A stretch of DNA of 64,000 nt from Poriferisodalis sp965204195 (GCF_965204195.1 NZ_OZ241975.1:2542001-2606000), one strand, 5' to 3'. Counted from the first letter of the stretch, positions 26,090-38,979 are shown. The notes: a model not told the origin generated them from the letters alone. Numbers and translations: made by a program.

Positions 26090-26710
26090 CTACCGGCGGG
26101 ACCTGGTGCGCTCCACGAATGAGGCGATCTCCGACACCGTGCTCGAGATGTCCCGGTTCACAACAATGAGATCAGCCATCCGGTAGCCGACGGGCAATTC
26201 CTCGTCGGCCTTGGCGAGCCGGCGTGCCACATCTGCATCAGGATCGCCCCGGCGGCGCATGCGCCGCTCCTGTTCGGCGCGGCTCGGCGGCAGCACCATG
26301 ATCACCAAGGCGGCAGGATCACGGTTCCGCACCGAAACAGCACCCTGCACATCGATTTCGAGCACCAGATCCCGGTCGAGATCGGGCGGCGGCATCGGGG
26401 TGCCATAGCGGTACTCAAAGAAGTCCGCCCACTCCAGGAACCCGCCCGCTGAGATCCGGGTGTCGAACTCCTCGGCCGTCACGAACGTGTAGGCCTCGGC
26501 AGGCTCCCCGACGCGACGAGGGCGGGTCGTCCACGATCTACTCAGCAGCAGCGTGGGGTCCTGCGCCACCAGCTCGGCCACGATGGTTCCCTTGCCAGCC
26601 CCGCCTGGCCCGCACACCACGTACAGCGTGACGCCCCAAGGCGCACTGTCGCCCGGTGCGCGCCCAGGCGCGCCATGACTCGCAGCGCCGCTGGGCGCCG
26701 GGTCGGTCAT
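26090..26710 (-). CDS. gmk: Guanylate kinase
   Basis: Phosphorylates GMP to GDP. 206 residues with about 25 extra N-terminal residues. The P-loop reads CGPGGAGKGTIV, so Gly replaces the usual Ser/Thr right after the P-loop Lys, with Thr next; similar GKGT loops occur in other actinobacterial enzymes. GMP-binding residues are in SRSWTTRPRRVGE and AYTFVTAEEFD, then FLEWADFFEYRYGTP and DLVLEIDVQGA. Followed 13 bp later by rpoZ. Confidence 0.94.
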   Translation of the reverse strand: MTDPAPSGAASHGAPGRAPGDSAPWGVTLYVVCGPGGAGKGTIVAELVAQDPTLLLSRSWTTRPRRVGEPAEAYTFVTAEEFDTRISAGGFLEWADFFEYRYGTPMPPPDLDRDLVLEIDVQGAVSVRNRDPAALVIMVLPPSRAEQERRMRRRGDPDADVARRLAKADEELPVGYRMADLIVVNRDISSTVSEIASFVERTRSRR

Positions 26711-26841
26711 GCGACTGTCTTCACGCGCCTCAGAGGCTGAGCCGGCAGGCGAAGCCGTGGCCCGAGCGGCCCGTGAGCGGAGCGAACAAGAGCGGAAAGT
26801 AATTGTGGAGTGACGAGTAGGTCCCCAAGAACGCGTGGCCC

Positions 26842-27168
26842 TCAGCCGGAATCCTGTGCGAAATGCTCGCTCAAACGGCGCCGCTGCGTCTCGCCGAGAC
26901 CCCGCAGCCGCCGGTTGTCGGCGATGCCAATCTCAGCCATCAGTCGGCGGGCCTTGACCTTGCCGAGACCGGGCATCGACTCCAAGGCAGCGAGTGCCTT
27001 GAGCTTGCCGACGTTCTCGACAGTGTCGGCTTCGGCCAGCAACTCGTCGAAGGTGAGCAGGCCCATCTTCAACCGGTGCTTGACGTTTGCGCGGACCTCG
27101 CGGGCCTCCTTGGCCTTGGCCAGCGCCTCGGCACGCTGCTCGTCACTCAGTTCAGGCAGCGGACTCAT
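26842..27168 (-). CDS. mihF: Actinobacterial integration host factor (mIHF)
   Basis: 108 residues matching the actinobacterial mIHF family, a nucleoid protein unrelated to E. coli IHF. Seen: a helical N-terminus (RAEALAKAKEAREVRANVKHR), LKMGLLTFDELLAEA and a helix-two-turns-helix with MPGLGKVKARRLMAEIGI. It bends DNA and in mycobacteria and Streptomyces affects transcription and replication. It lies directly upstream of gmk, the standard arrangement, and is a strong marker for Actinobacteria. Confidence 0.93.
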   Translation of the reverse strand: MSPLPELSDEQRAEALAKAKEAREVRANVKHRLKMGLLTFDELLAEADTVENVGKLKALAALESMPGLGKVKARRLMAEIGIADNRRLRGLGETQRRRLSEHFAQDSG

Positions 27169-27232
27169 TGAGGTGCAGTGTAGCTATACGCCAGATAGGC
27201 CCTAGGGACACCGGGCTCGATGGCGGCGAGGC

Positions 27233-28021
27233 TTACGGCGAACCCAAGGCGGCTGCGACCTCGGCGACGATGGCTGCCGCTGCGGCATCCGGATCGGGCG
27301 CTGCGGTGACCGCTCGGCCGATGACGAGCACATCGGCGCCTGCCGCCAGTGCCGACGCCGGGGTGGCGACGCGGCGTTGATCGGCCGACGGCGCCCCGGC
27401 AGGGCGAATGCCCGGGACAACCCGGAGCATCCCCGGCACCGTCTCGTTCACGACAGGAAGATCGGCTGCGGCGCACACGACGCCGCCGCAGCCGGCTCGC
27501 TCGGCCAGCCGTGCGCGGTTCGTCAGCACATCCGATGGGGCGTCTGCGTCTGAAGTGAGCACGGTGACGCCGAGTGCGATCGGCGCTTCGGCGCTCGGGT
27601 TCGCGTCGGCAGCCGTGGCGCTTGCATCAGCAGCACCGCGGTGTGCGGCGGCCGCACCGTCGCTCAAGCCACGGGCGCCCGCGGCCAGCATCTCCGGCCC
27701 ACCCTGGGTGTGCAGCGTAAGCAGCCAGACTCCCAGTTCGCCTGCGCAGCGAGCAGCGCGCTGCACCGTATTCGGTATGTCGTGGAGCTTCAGGTCCAAG
27801 AACACGCGGCTGCCCGCCGACACGATGTCGCGGACGACCCCGGGGCCCTCGGCAAGGAACAGCTCGAGACCGACCTTCATGACGCCGAAGTCGGCCCCAA
27901 AGCGCTCCACGAGCGCCATGGCAGCGTTGCGATCGGGCACATCGAGCGCGAGGGCCAAGCGATCACGCGCTGGGACTCGCCCGAGGACCGATGCCGGTGC
28001 AGTGGCAATTGGCGGGTTCAC
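27233..28021 (-). CDS. pyrF: Orotidine 5'-phosphate decarboxylase
   Basis: Last step of UMP synthesis. Start GTG 28021, preceded by GGGGAG and overlapping the pyrD stop (GTGA). 262 residues. Motifs: LALALDVPDRNAAM, MKVGLELFLAEGP and the catalytic FLDLKLHDIPNTV (DxKxxD). The C-terminal phosphate-binding part reads VVPGIRPAGAPSADQRRVATP, then GADVLVIGRAVTAAPDP. A loop of about 30 Ala-rich residues near the middle is longer than in most homologues. Terminal gene of the pyr operon. Confidence 0.94.
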   Translation of the reverse strand: MNPPIATAPASVLGRVPARDRLALALDVPDRNAAMALVERFGADFGVMKVGLELFLAEGPGVVRDIVSAGSRVFLDLKLHDIPNTVQRAARCAGELGVWLLTLHTQGGPEMLAAGARGLSDGAAAAHRGAADASATAADANPSAEAPIALGVTVLTSDADAPSDVLTNRARLAERAGCGGVVCAAADLPVVNETVPGMLRVVPGIRPAGAPSADQRRVATPASALAAGADVLVIGRAVTAAPDPDAAAAAIVAEVAAALGSP

Positions 28022-28981
28022 GTGGTCTCCCCTGCGTCGGTTGCAGTCCGGTGGGCGCGCCCCGTCAGTGAGGCTGCAGAGCGGACACCGTGCCGCTCGC
28101 ACCAGCGCCGCAGCTCGTTGAGCACGCTGCGAGGTGCCCTGGGGTCCCAGAACGAGGCAGTGCCGACCTGTACCGCACTGGCGCCGGCAGCCATGAGCTC
28201 CACTGCGTGCTCCCCTTTGGCCACCCCGCCGACTCCCACGATCGGCACGCCGCCGAGCGACGCACGGACGTCGTAGATGGCCCGCACCGCAACCGGGCGG
28301 ATGGCCGGACCCGACAGTCCCCCGCCGCCGTTGCCGAGCGTGGGCTGCGCCGTAGCTGGGTCAATCGACATTCCGAAGACGGTGTTGATGAGCGTGAGAG
28401 CCTCGGCTCCCCCGCTCACGGCAGCTTCGGCGATCTCGACAAGGTCGGTGACGTTGGGCGTGAGCTTCGCCCATACCGGCACGCCCGCAGCAGTTGAAGC
28501 GCTGACGGCTTCGGCCGTGGCCGACGGATCGCAGGCAAACATCTGGCCGCGGCCTTCGAGGTTCGGGCAGCTGACGTTCACCTCCAGCGCCGTCAGCCCG
28601 GCACCGGCCAGCGCCGCTGCTGCCGTGGCGTAGTCGGCGACCGTGCGGCCCCAGATGCTGGCCACCACCCGGGCGCCCGTGCGGGCCAGGCGCGGCAGCT
28701 CGTGATCCACCCATTCGGCGACTCCCGGGTTCTGCAGCCCTACCGCGTTGAGCATCCCCGCCGCGCTGCCCACCACCCTCGGTGCCGGGTTGCCGGCCCA
28801 GGCAAACGGCGAGAGCGATTTCGTCACGATCGCCCCGAGCGACGCCAAATCCATGTACGAGCCGAGCTCGGTGCTGTAGCCGGCAGTGCCGGATGCCGTC
28901 ATGACCGGGTTGGGCAGCTCCACGCTGCCGACTCGCACTGCCATGTCGACGCCTCCGCGAGGGACGGCCCGGGGCAGTGAC

Positions 28982-28989
<8 letters not shown>
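28018..28989 (-). CDS. pyrD: Dihydroorotate dehydrogenase, class 1B catalytic subunit type
   Basis: Oxidises dihydroorotate to orotate with FMN. 323 residues from ATG 28989, which overlaps the carB stop by 8 bp. Motifs: VELPNPVMTASGTAGYSTEL, AIVTKSLSP, NAVGLQNPG, the catalytic-loop ALEVNVSCPN (Cys as base, a class 1 feature), KLTPNVTDL, INTVFGMSIDP, GGLSGPAIRPVAV and the FMN-phosphate GVGGVAKGEHA. Class 1B enzymes work with an iron-sulfur partner PyrK; no pyrK is present between carB and pyrF, so the partner must be encoded elsewhere or be absent. An alternative start is ATG 28944. Confidence 0.93.
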
Positions 28990-33512
<4,523 letters not shown>

Positions 33513-33516
<4 letters not shown>

Positions 33517-34874
33517 CGGGTGTTTCCTGCGGCGAGCGCAGCGACGGTACCGGCAGTGCTGCACAGCGCACCGTTGGCCACAGCCGTGCGTCCCGCGACG
33601 ATCGTCGTCGTCACCATCGCGCTCATTTCACGTCGACGGTGCGGTGTGTTGCGCGCCATGGAAACCGAGCCGCGCTCAGCCAGCGTCCAAGGCCGGCTGA
33701 GGTCGAGGACCACCAGGTTCGCGGGCTGGCCGGGCTCGATCGCCCCGCCGCCGAGATGGGTGACGCCTGCCAGTTCGGCAGGTCGCCAAGCGAGCGCGTC
33801 CAGTGCCGTCTCGACACTGATGTCTGGGTGGTCGAGGACGAGTGCGGCGCAGGTCTCCAGCGCTGCCACGCCGGGCGGTGCCTCGTCGAAGGGCAGGTCT
33901 TTCGCCTGCGGCGGAACCGGCGAGTGGCCGCTGACCACCGCATCGATCGTGCGGTCGTTGACGCCGGCGACAAGCGCCGCCCGGTCCAGTGCAGTGCGGT
34001 AGGGCGGTTCCGCTCGCATGAGCGTGTCGTAGCCGTCAGCGTCGGCATCCACGAACAGCAGATGTTCGGCGCAGACCGATGCGGACACGTTGATGCCCTC
34101 CGCCTTGGCGGCGCGCACCAGCTCGACCGTACGTGCGGCACTGATCCGGTCGAGGTGCAACCGCCCCCCGGTGAGCCTCGCAACGCCGATCGCAGCGTTG
34201 GCTGCCAGCTCCTCGGAGGCAGCCGGTTCCCCGGCCAGGCCCATGCGTGCCGACACCGCGCCCTCGGCCATGGCGGCCGTGCCGCCGAGATGGGCTATCG
34301 CCGGGCGCACCGAAACGGTCCCACCCAGCGGCCCGGCATACTGCAGGGCCCGGCGGAGCAAACCGGAGTCGGCCAGCGGCCCCACGTCGGTGAACCAGCA
34401 GACGCCGGCATCGGCCAGCTCGGCCATGGGCGACAGGCGCTTCCCGACCCGATCGGCGGTGATCGTGGCGGCGGCCACGACCGCGCAGTGCCGGCCTGCG
34501 GCGTTGCGGCGCAGCTCGGCGAGCTGGCCCAGCCGATCGAGCGGCGGATCGGTGTCGGGCTGTGCGAGCACGGCGGTGAAGCCGCCGAGCGCGGCGGCCG
34601 CTGTGGCGGTGGCGACGGTCTCGGCTTCCTCGTTGCCCGGTTCGCCCAGACGGCTGAACAGGTCCACCAACCCAGCGGCGACCACGCACCCGGTCGCATC
34701 GATGACGTGTGCCGAACCGTCGCGACTTGTGCCGGGAGAATCCACAGCCGCGATCCGGCCGTCCAGCACGGTGATGTCCGCGTGCCGCCGGCCGGTGCGC
34801 TCAACGATCTCGCCGCCTGCGAGAAGCAACGTCTCACCTGCGCCCGGCGACTGCTGCTCCGCCATCTCAGGCAC
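33513..34874 (-). CDS. pyrC: Dihydroorotase-like protein lacking catalytic residues
   Basis: 453 residues with the overall pattern of type I dihydroorotase (VIDATGCVVAAGLVD, AAALGGFTAVLAQPDTDPP, EGAVSARMGLAGEPAASEELA, DLPFDEAPPGVAALET). However, the metal-binding DxHVHLREPG reads DLFSRLGEPG; the later His sites read SVRPAIAHLG and LHLDRIS, and the catalytic DHAPH reads SGHSPVP. Essentially all metal ligands and the catalytic Asp are gone. Inactive dihydroorotase homologues (PyrC') are known in some bacteria, such as Pseudomonas, to support aspartate transcarbamoylase assembly. Its position between pyrB and carA, overlapping both, fits that role; an active dihydroorotase should be encoded elsewhere. 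Start GTG 34874 or ATG 34865. Confidence 0.85.
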
Positions 34875-35946
34875 CGCCTCCGCCTATCGGTTCCACCTCT
34901 GAGGGCACCGGGTCGGGCGGCCCGTCTGCGTTGGGCAGGGCCGTGCCCGATCCGATCAGACGGAACAGCACCGCCATGCGGGCGGCCACGCCGTGCGATA
35001 CCTGCCGGGTGACCAGCACCCGGTTGGCGGCCAGGTCCTCGAATACCGCGCCCGCGATCTCAATGCCGCGGTTCATCGGGCCGGGATGGGTGATGACCGC
35101 GTCGGGACGCAGGCGCTGGGCGCGTTCGGCGGTGAGGCCATAGCGGGCGACGTACTCGGGCACCGACCCGATCAGGCCATCCGCCATGCGCTCGCGCTGG
35201 CAGCGCAGCAGCCCCACCACGTCGAGCTCGCCGAGCACGTCGTCGAGACTGTGCGAGATCTCGACCCGCTTGGCCGCATCGGTCTGGAGCCAGCAGTCGA
35301 TCCACTCGCGGGGCTGAGCGGGCAGCAGCGTGGGCGGCGCGACGAGCACGATGCTGGCTCCCAGCGCGGTGTACGCCTCGATGTCGCTGCGCGCGACCCG
35401 GCTGTGCACGATGTCGCCGACGATGCCGATCCGGCGCCCTGCCAGCGTGGGCTCATCGGCGGCATCGGCACCCGGCTGGCCGTCGGCCATCGGAGTGAAG
35501 TGGCGCCACAGGGTGTAGGCGTCCTGCAGGCCCTGGGTGGGGTGGGCATGCCACCCGTCGCCGCCGTTGAGCACTGCGACACCGTCGTCGGCCCAGTGGG
35601 CGATCTGGGCAGGCACGCCGGCGCTGCGATGGCGCACTACAGCGGCATGGATGCCCATGGCCTGAACGGTCTCGAAGGTGTCGCGCAGCGATTCGCCCTT
35701 CGCGAGCGACGAGGACGAGGACGAGAAGTTGAGCACGTCGGCCGACAGCCGCTTGGCGGCGGTCTCGAAGGCCAGCCGGGTGCGGGTGGATTCCTCGAAG
35801 AACAGCGTGGTCACGGTGCGACCGCGCAAAGCAGGCACTTTGGGGATCGGCCGGCGGCCCACCTCGACGAATCGGTCAGTGAGCGACAGCAGCTCGGAGA
35901 TGCCCTCGGTGCCCAGCTCGCCCAGCGTCAGCAGGTGCCCGCTCAC
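34867..35946 (-). CDS. pyrB: Aspartate carbamoyltransferase catalytic subunit
   Basis: 359 residues. Condenses carbamoyl phosphate with aspartate. Motifs: the carbamoyl-phosphate loop LFFEESTRTRLAFETAAKRL (Glu in place of the usual Pro), SSSLAKGESLRDT, the HRSAGVP loop, NGGDGWHAHPTQGLQDAYTL, GDIVHSRVARS and THPGPMNRGIEI. The C-terminal tail of about 25 residues is Pro-rich. Overlaps the PyrR stop (ATGA) and the dihydroorotase-like gene. No pyrI regulatory subunit is present. Confidence 0.96.
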   Translation of the reverse strand: MSGHLLTLGELGTEGISELLSLTDRFVEVGRRPIPKVPALRGRTVTTLFFEESTRTRLAFETAAKRLSADVLNFSSSSSSLAKGESLRDTFETVQAMGIHAAVVRHRSAGVPAQIAHWADDGVAVLNGGDGWHAHPTQGLQDAYTLWRHFTPMADGQPGADAADEPTLAGRRIGIVGDIVHSRVARSDIEAYTALGASIVLVAPPTLLPAQPREWIDCWLQTDAAKRVEISHSLDDVLGELDVVGLLRCQRERMADGLIGSVPEYVARYGLTAERAQRLRPDAVITHPGPMNRGIEIAGAVFEDLAANRVLVTRQVSHGVAARMAVLFRLIGSGTALPNADGPPDPVPSEVEPIGGGGA

Positions 35947-36509
35947 TTGCGCATCTCCCCCAGCAGCACGCCCTCGAGCGTGACGTCCACCATCTCCTCG
36001 CGGCTGGTGGGCAGGTTCTTGCCGACGAAGTCGGGGCGGATGGGCAGCTCGCGGTGACCACGGTCGATCACCACGGCGAGCTGCACCGCTCGGGGACGCC
36101 CGAAGTCGTTGAGGGCATCGAGCGCGGCGCGGATGGTGCGGCCGGTGTAGAGCACGTCGTCGACCAGCACCACGGTCATGCCGTCGAGGTCGAAGGGGAT
36201 GTCGGTGACGGCTTCGGCCATGACGGGGCGCAGTCCGATGTCGTCGCGGTGCATCGCCACGTCGAGCGTGCCGAAGGGCACGTCGGTACCGTCGATCTCG
36301 AACAGGAGCCGCACGATCCGCAGGGCGATCTGCACGCCGCCGGTCTGCAGGCCCACCACGAGGACGTTGTCGAGACCCTCGTTCCGCTCGATGATCTCGT
36401 GACTGACACGGGTGAGTGCCCGGTGGACCCCGCTGGAATCGAGAATGGTGGTCCGGGCAACGAAAACGCCCCCGTAGGGGGGCGTCATGCGTCGCTCGCG
36501 GTCTGCCAC
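35943..36509 (-). CDS. pyrR: PyrR, pyrimidine operon regulator with phosphoribosyltransferase fold
   Basis: 188 residues from GTG 36509 (AGGAAGGA 7 nt upstream); ATG 36488 is an alternative. The PRPP-binding loop VVLVDDVLYTGRTIRAALD and LVVGLQTGGVQIALRI identify it. PyrR binds a UCCAGNGAGGCU-type loop in mRNA when UMP is high, and may also act as a uracil phosphoribosyltransferase. Such a loop is present in its own leader (36525-36546), so autoregulation of the whole operon is likely. First gene of the pyr operon. Confidence 0.95.
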   Translation of the reverse strand: MADRERRMTPPYGGVFVARTTILDSSGVHRALTRVSHEIIERNEGLDNVLVVGLQTGGVQIALRIVRLLFEIDGTDVPFGTLDVAMHRDDIGLRPVMAEAVTDIPFDLDGMTVVLVDDVLYTGRTIRAALDALNDFGRPRAVQLAVVIDRGHRELPIRPDFVGKNLPTSREEMVDVTLEGVLLGEMRK

Positions 36510-36524
36510 GCGCAGGTCCTTCCT

Positions 36525-36546
36525 GTCCGTACGAGCCTCACTGGAC
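36525..36546 (-). promoter_or_regulatory. PyrR-binding RNA loop in the pyrR leader
   Basis: On the minus strand the leader reads GGGTCCAGTGAGGCTCG, matching the PyrR-binding consensus (GUCCAGNGAGGCU) known from Bacillus and mycobacteria. GTCC pairs with GGAC at the far end of the loop; alternatively GGTCC (upstream arm) pairs with the GGACC that overlaps the AGGAAGGA ribosome-binding site, giving a way to hide it. There is no room for a separate terminator and antiterminator before the start, so translational repression, as reported for mycobacterial pyrR, is the likelier mechanism. Confidence 0.75.
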
Positions 36547-36664
36547 CCGCTTCACGGTCAGAACCGCACCCTAGCGCGGGGCTTTCGCGAACCGGCGCGC
36601 AATTTCCGGCGAGCGCACCAGCAGATCGTCAGAGTTCGAGTGCGCTGAGGGTGCCCGCCCCGGC

Positions 36665-36943
36665 CTAGTGGGCTTCGACGAGACCGTACGTCTCGCGTGC
36701 CTCCTGCTCGTCCAAGCCCAGAATCTCGCCGATCCGACACCATGTGGCCCCGTCGGAGCGCGCCTTGCGGACTGCGCTTTCGACTTCGCGTTCGCACTGC
36801 GCTCTGGCCCGCGCTGCGCGCCTGAGCAAGTACTCCGAAACAGGACCCTGCTCTACTTGGGAGGGATCGAGGTTCTCGAACCAAGCCGCAATCTCATCAG
36901 CCTCCGCGAGGATCTCGGCTTCTGAACGACGAGCGGTGCTCAT
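36665..36943 (-). CDS. Helix-turn-helix antitoxin-like protein
   Basis: 92 residues. The C-terminal half (VRKARSDGATWCRIGEILGLDEQEARETYG) matches the small helix-turn-helix found in antitoxins of the type VRxARxAGATWxEIGxxLGxSxQ. The N-terminal half is helical and acidic (EAEILAEADEIAAWFENL), as expected for a toxin-binding part. The ATG overlaps the stop of the upstream toxin-like gene (ATGA). Ends about 120 bp before the pyrR leader hairpin. Confidence 0.65.
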   Translation of the reverse strand: MSTARRSEAEILAEADEIAAWFENLDPSQVEQGPVSEYLLRRAARARAQCEREVESAVRKARSDGATWCRIGEILGLDEQEARETYGLVEAH

Positions 36944-37161
36944 GGGAGAAACTTACCCCGCGCCGGCATCGCATGGAAGATTCGGTCGTGCCCCTCTCCC
37001 TCCTCGACGCCGATCTCCAAGAGGTTCCCGCTCCAGTCGCCGCCGATCAGCAGCACACGGTTGCCTTGGAAGTGCCGCCAGATCGGGTTGCGGTAGGCGT
37101 GCATGATGTCCTCCTCGGAGATGCCGTGCTTGAAGGCGCTCGCTGCGATGGTCGGGATCAC
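36940..37161 (-). CDS. Small toxin-like protein (DUF4258/BrnT-like), partner of the HTH antitoxin
   Basis: 73 residues from GTG 37161. The sequence SAFKHGISEEDIMHAYRNP, RVLLIGGDWSGNLLEIGVE and DRIFHAMPARGKFLP matches a widespread group of small toxins that end in IHAMPAR-K-L and precede an HTH antitoxin. The fold is expected to be RelE/BrnT-like, so an RNase activity is possible but not shown. Toxin-first order with ATGA overlap to the antitoxin. Upstream it is only a few bases from the end of the Tad operon. Confidence 0.65.
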   Translation of the reverse strand: MIPTIAASAFKHGISEEDIMHAYRNPIWRHFQGNRVLLIGGDWSGNLLEIGVEEGEGHDRIFHAMPARGKFLP

Positions 37162-37165
37162 GGTC

Positions 37166-37555
37166 TCATGGCGCGGAGCGTGACGGGGCGCACGCGGGCA
37201 GGGCTGTTCCCGCCAGGTTGGCGACGTCGAGCTTCTTGAGGCTGAGCGCGTGGCGTCCGTGTGCCGGGGCGAGTCCCCGCAGCAGCACCGGCGACCAGTC
37301 CAGCGACACGTCTGCCCGGACGGCATCGCCGCGCCAGCACACGGCACAGGCCGGCGCGGTGCAGCCTGGCGGCACCGCGCAACGGCGGCCGGGGTCACTG
37401 CTGACAGCGCACGAGTCGAGCGTGCTGATCGCCACCCTGCGGGCCTCGTTCGCGGCCTGATTCCGCAGGCCCATGACCTGCGCCGTGTCGGCAGCGGCGG
37501 CGCTGAACAGCGCACACATCGCTGCCAACGCCAGCGCGACGAACGGCGTGCTCAT
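37166..37555 (-). CDS. Secreted Tad-locus protein, last gene of the operon
   Basis: 129 residues with an N-terminal hydrophobic segment (FVALALAAMCALFSAAAADTA) and several Cys (CAVSSDPGRRCAVPPGCTAPACAVC). It resembles the small helicase/secretion-neighbourhood proteins that end actinobacterial Tad operons, with a pseudopilin-like start, but no named domain is evident. The ATG overlaps the stop of a 32-codon ORF upstream (ATGA). Confidence 0.65.
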   Translation of the reverse strand: MSTPFVALALAAMCALFSAAAADTAQVMGLRNQAANEARRVAISTLDSCAVSSDPGRRCAVPPGCTAPACAVCWRGDAVRADVSLDWSPVLLRGLAPAHGRHALSLKKLDVANLAGTALPACAPSRSAP

Positions 37556-37650
37556 TGCCGCGTCCTCGCATGCTCGATGGCGCGCCCGACGATCGGGCCT
37601 TCGGCGCGTGCTGCCAAGCGCCGCCAGGCAGGGCCGGTTTGAGCGCTCAC
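37552..37650 (-). CDS. 32-residue small ORF coupled on both sides within the Tad operon
   Basis: GTG at 37650 overlaps the stop of the preceding TadE-like gene (GTGA) and its own TGA at 37552 overlaps the ATG of the next gene (ATGA). The product (VSAQTGPAWRRLAARAEGPI, then IEHARTRQ) is basic and helical. Coupling on both ends argues for translation, whether or not the peptide itself has a role; it may simply carry ribosomes to the next gene. Confidence 0.5.
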   Translation of the reverse strand: MSAQTGPAWRRLAARAEGPIVGRAIEHARTRQ

Positions 37651-38066
37651 CGCTGGGCCGCCGGGTCCTCTGGCACCGGAACGGCGACTCGGGTGCTGAC
37701 GGTGTCGGCGAAGAGTGACGACACCGCCAGCGGGCAAGTCACCTCGACGCTGAGCGCGGCCGGCTTCTCGCTTCCCGGCAGTCGGTGCACAGCCGCCGCG
37801 ACATCGAAGCGAGGATCGGCGGTGTCGCAGTCGGAGACCGCCGCCGCACCGACGACGTGCTCAGCGATGTCAGCGGCATAGCTGTCCAGCTCGACGATCG
37901 TGGTGGACGGTGGCGAGGCGAGCGCGCTGGCTGCGTAGTGCGCTGCCTCGACGCTTGCGGCATGGACGCTGGTCGAGGCACGGGCGGCGTCGCCCGAGTA
38001 GTCCACCAGCCAGATGCCGAACACCAGCACGGCAGCCACGCTGAGCATTCCGATGCTCTCATCCAT
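37647..38066 (-). CDS. TadE-like pseudopilin
   Basis: 139 residues from ATG 38066, which has AGGAAGGA 8 nt upstream. An N-terminal hydrophobic helix (IGMLSVAAVLVFGIWLVDYSG) is followed by a helical segment (ARASTSVHAASVEAAHYAAS) and a beta-rich end with two Cys (VSDCDTADPRF, VEVTCPLAVS). This is the layout of TadE/TadF minor pilins. Longer readings upstream to 38186 lack a good start. Confidence 0.7.
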   Translation of the reverse strand: MDESIGMLSVAAVLVFGIWLVDYSGDAARASTSVHAASVEAAHYAASALASPPSTTIVELDSYAADIAEHVVGAAAVSDCDTADPRFDVAAAVHRLPGSEKPAALSVEVTCPLAVSSLFADTVSTRVAVPVPEDPAAQR

Positions 38067-38189
38067 GAGCCGATCCTTCCTGAGATGACTCACGCCGAAT
38101 TGGCCGCCTGCGTCGCAGCCGGCCATGCGCTGGCTGTCCGGAAGGCAATGCGCCACGGGGCGAGCGGGCCGCACGGTCGCCGACACGGC

Positions 38190-38618
38190 TCAGCACGGCG
38201 GTGCCACCGGCGCTCGCAGCGCTGCGCCCTCGGCTGACGGCGGGCGGCGACAGGCCACACCGAGCGCACCACGTGAGCCGAGCCAGCCCGCCGATGAGAC
38301 CTTCACCGAAACGATGACCGAGCACGTCGGGTCGGCATGCACCTCGACGGCGGTGGGCTGGACGGCAGCAAGCTGGGCGGTGCGTTCCACCGCTGCCCTC
38401 GCCGCCGCTCCGCGCACCTTGGTGGTCAATTCGTCGGGCGGCGGCTCCAGCTTGCAGTCCCATGCTGCTGGCAGCAGATCGGTCACTGCAATTGCCGCCG
38501 CGTCGGCCGCGCCCTGCGCGGCAGCCGCGCCGACCTGCCCCGTGAACAGCGAGATCACCATCGCCAGAAACACCACCAGCACGCTGAACAGCCGCAGGAT
38601 CGAAAGCGAGCTACCCAT
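38190..38618 (-). CDS. TadE/TadG-like pseudopilin
   Basis: 142 residues starting MGSSLSILRLFSVLVVFLAM, a type IV pilin-like N-terminal helix, followed by an Ala-rich helical stretch (AAAAQGAADAAAIAVTDLLPA) and an exported part with Cys residues. It probably forms a minor component of the Tad pilus. Its position between the small pilin-like gene and another TadE-like gene supports this. Confidence 0.7.
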   Translation of the reverse strand: MGSSLSILRLFSVLVVFLAMVISLFTGQVGAAAAQGAADAAAIAVTDLLPAAWDCKLEPPPDELTTKVRGAAARAAVERTAQLAAVQPTAVEVHADPTCSVIVSVKVSSAGWLGSRGALGVACRRPPSAEGAALRAPVAPPC

Positions 38619-38647
38619 GTGACCTCACCGCACGCAAGTCGAACGGA

Positions 38648-38788
38648 CTAGAGGCACCAGAGAGCCTCGGGCCGCACGTAGAGACGCTCTGGATTCTCAG
38701 CGGGCACTTCGACCTCACGCCGTGGCGCGAGATCAGCCTCTGCGGCTTGGCCGATCTCGCGACCCGCTAGCCGGACTGCGGAGCGCAT
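38648..38788 (-). CDS. Possible 46-residue small protein filling the gap between two Tad genes
   Basis: ATG 38788 lies inside the 3' end of the small pilin-like gene in another frame; the ORF ends at TAG 38648, 30 bp before the next gene. The product (MRSAVRLAGREIGQAAEADL, then VEVPAENPERLYVRPEALWC) has codon use like its neighbours and fills an otherwise empty gap of about 150 bp in a tightly packed operon. No ribosome-binding site or homologue recognised. Confidence 0.3.
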   Translation of the reverse strand: MRSAVRLAGREIGQAAEADLAPRREVEVPAENPERLYVRPEALWCL

Positions 38789-38979
38789 TTCTTGCTGCCG
38801 TCCCACTTGCCGCCGACGGCATCGCACAGCTCCTTGGTTTGGATCTTCGAGTATTCGACAGCGTCATCAGTCGACTGGGGGGCGTTGCTGCCAAGCGTCG
38901 TCCACATGACCGCCACCACCAGCACCGAAGCGGCGACGGCGGCGGCAATGAAGATGAGCTTGGTGACTGGGGAATCCAT
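38767..38979 (-). CDS. Small pilin-like membrane protein
   Basis: 70 residues from ATG 38979, with AAGGAG 8-9 nt upstream. One N-terminal transmembrane helix (LIFIAAAVAASVLVVAVMWTT), then a short exported part with two Cys (ELCDAVGGKWDGSKKCAP). The size suits a Flp-type pilin, but the usual Flp processing site (Gly followed by Glu at +5) is not visible, so its status as major pilin is open. Confidence 0.65.
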   Translation of the reverse strand: MDSPVTKLIFIAAAVAASVLVVAVMWTTLGSNAPQSTDDAVEYSKIQTKELCDAVGGKWDGSKKCAPQSG

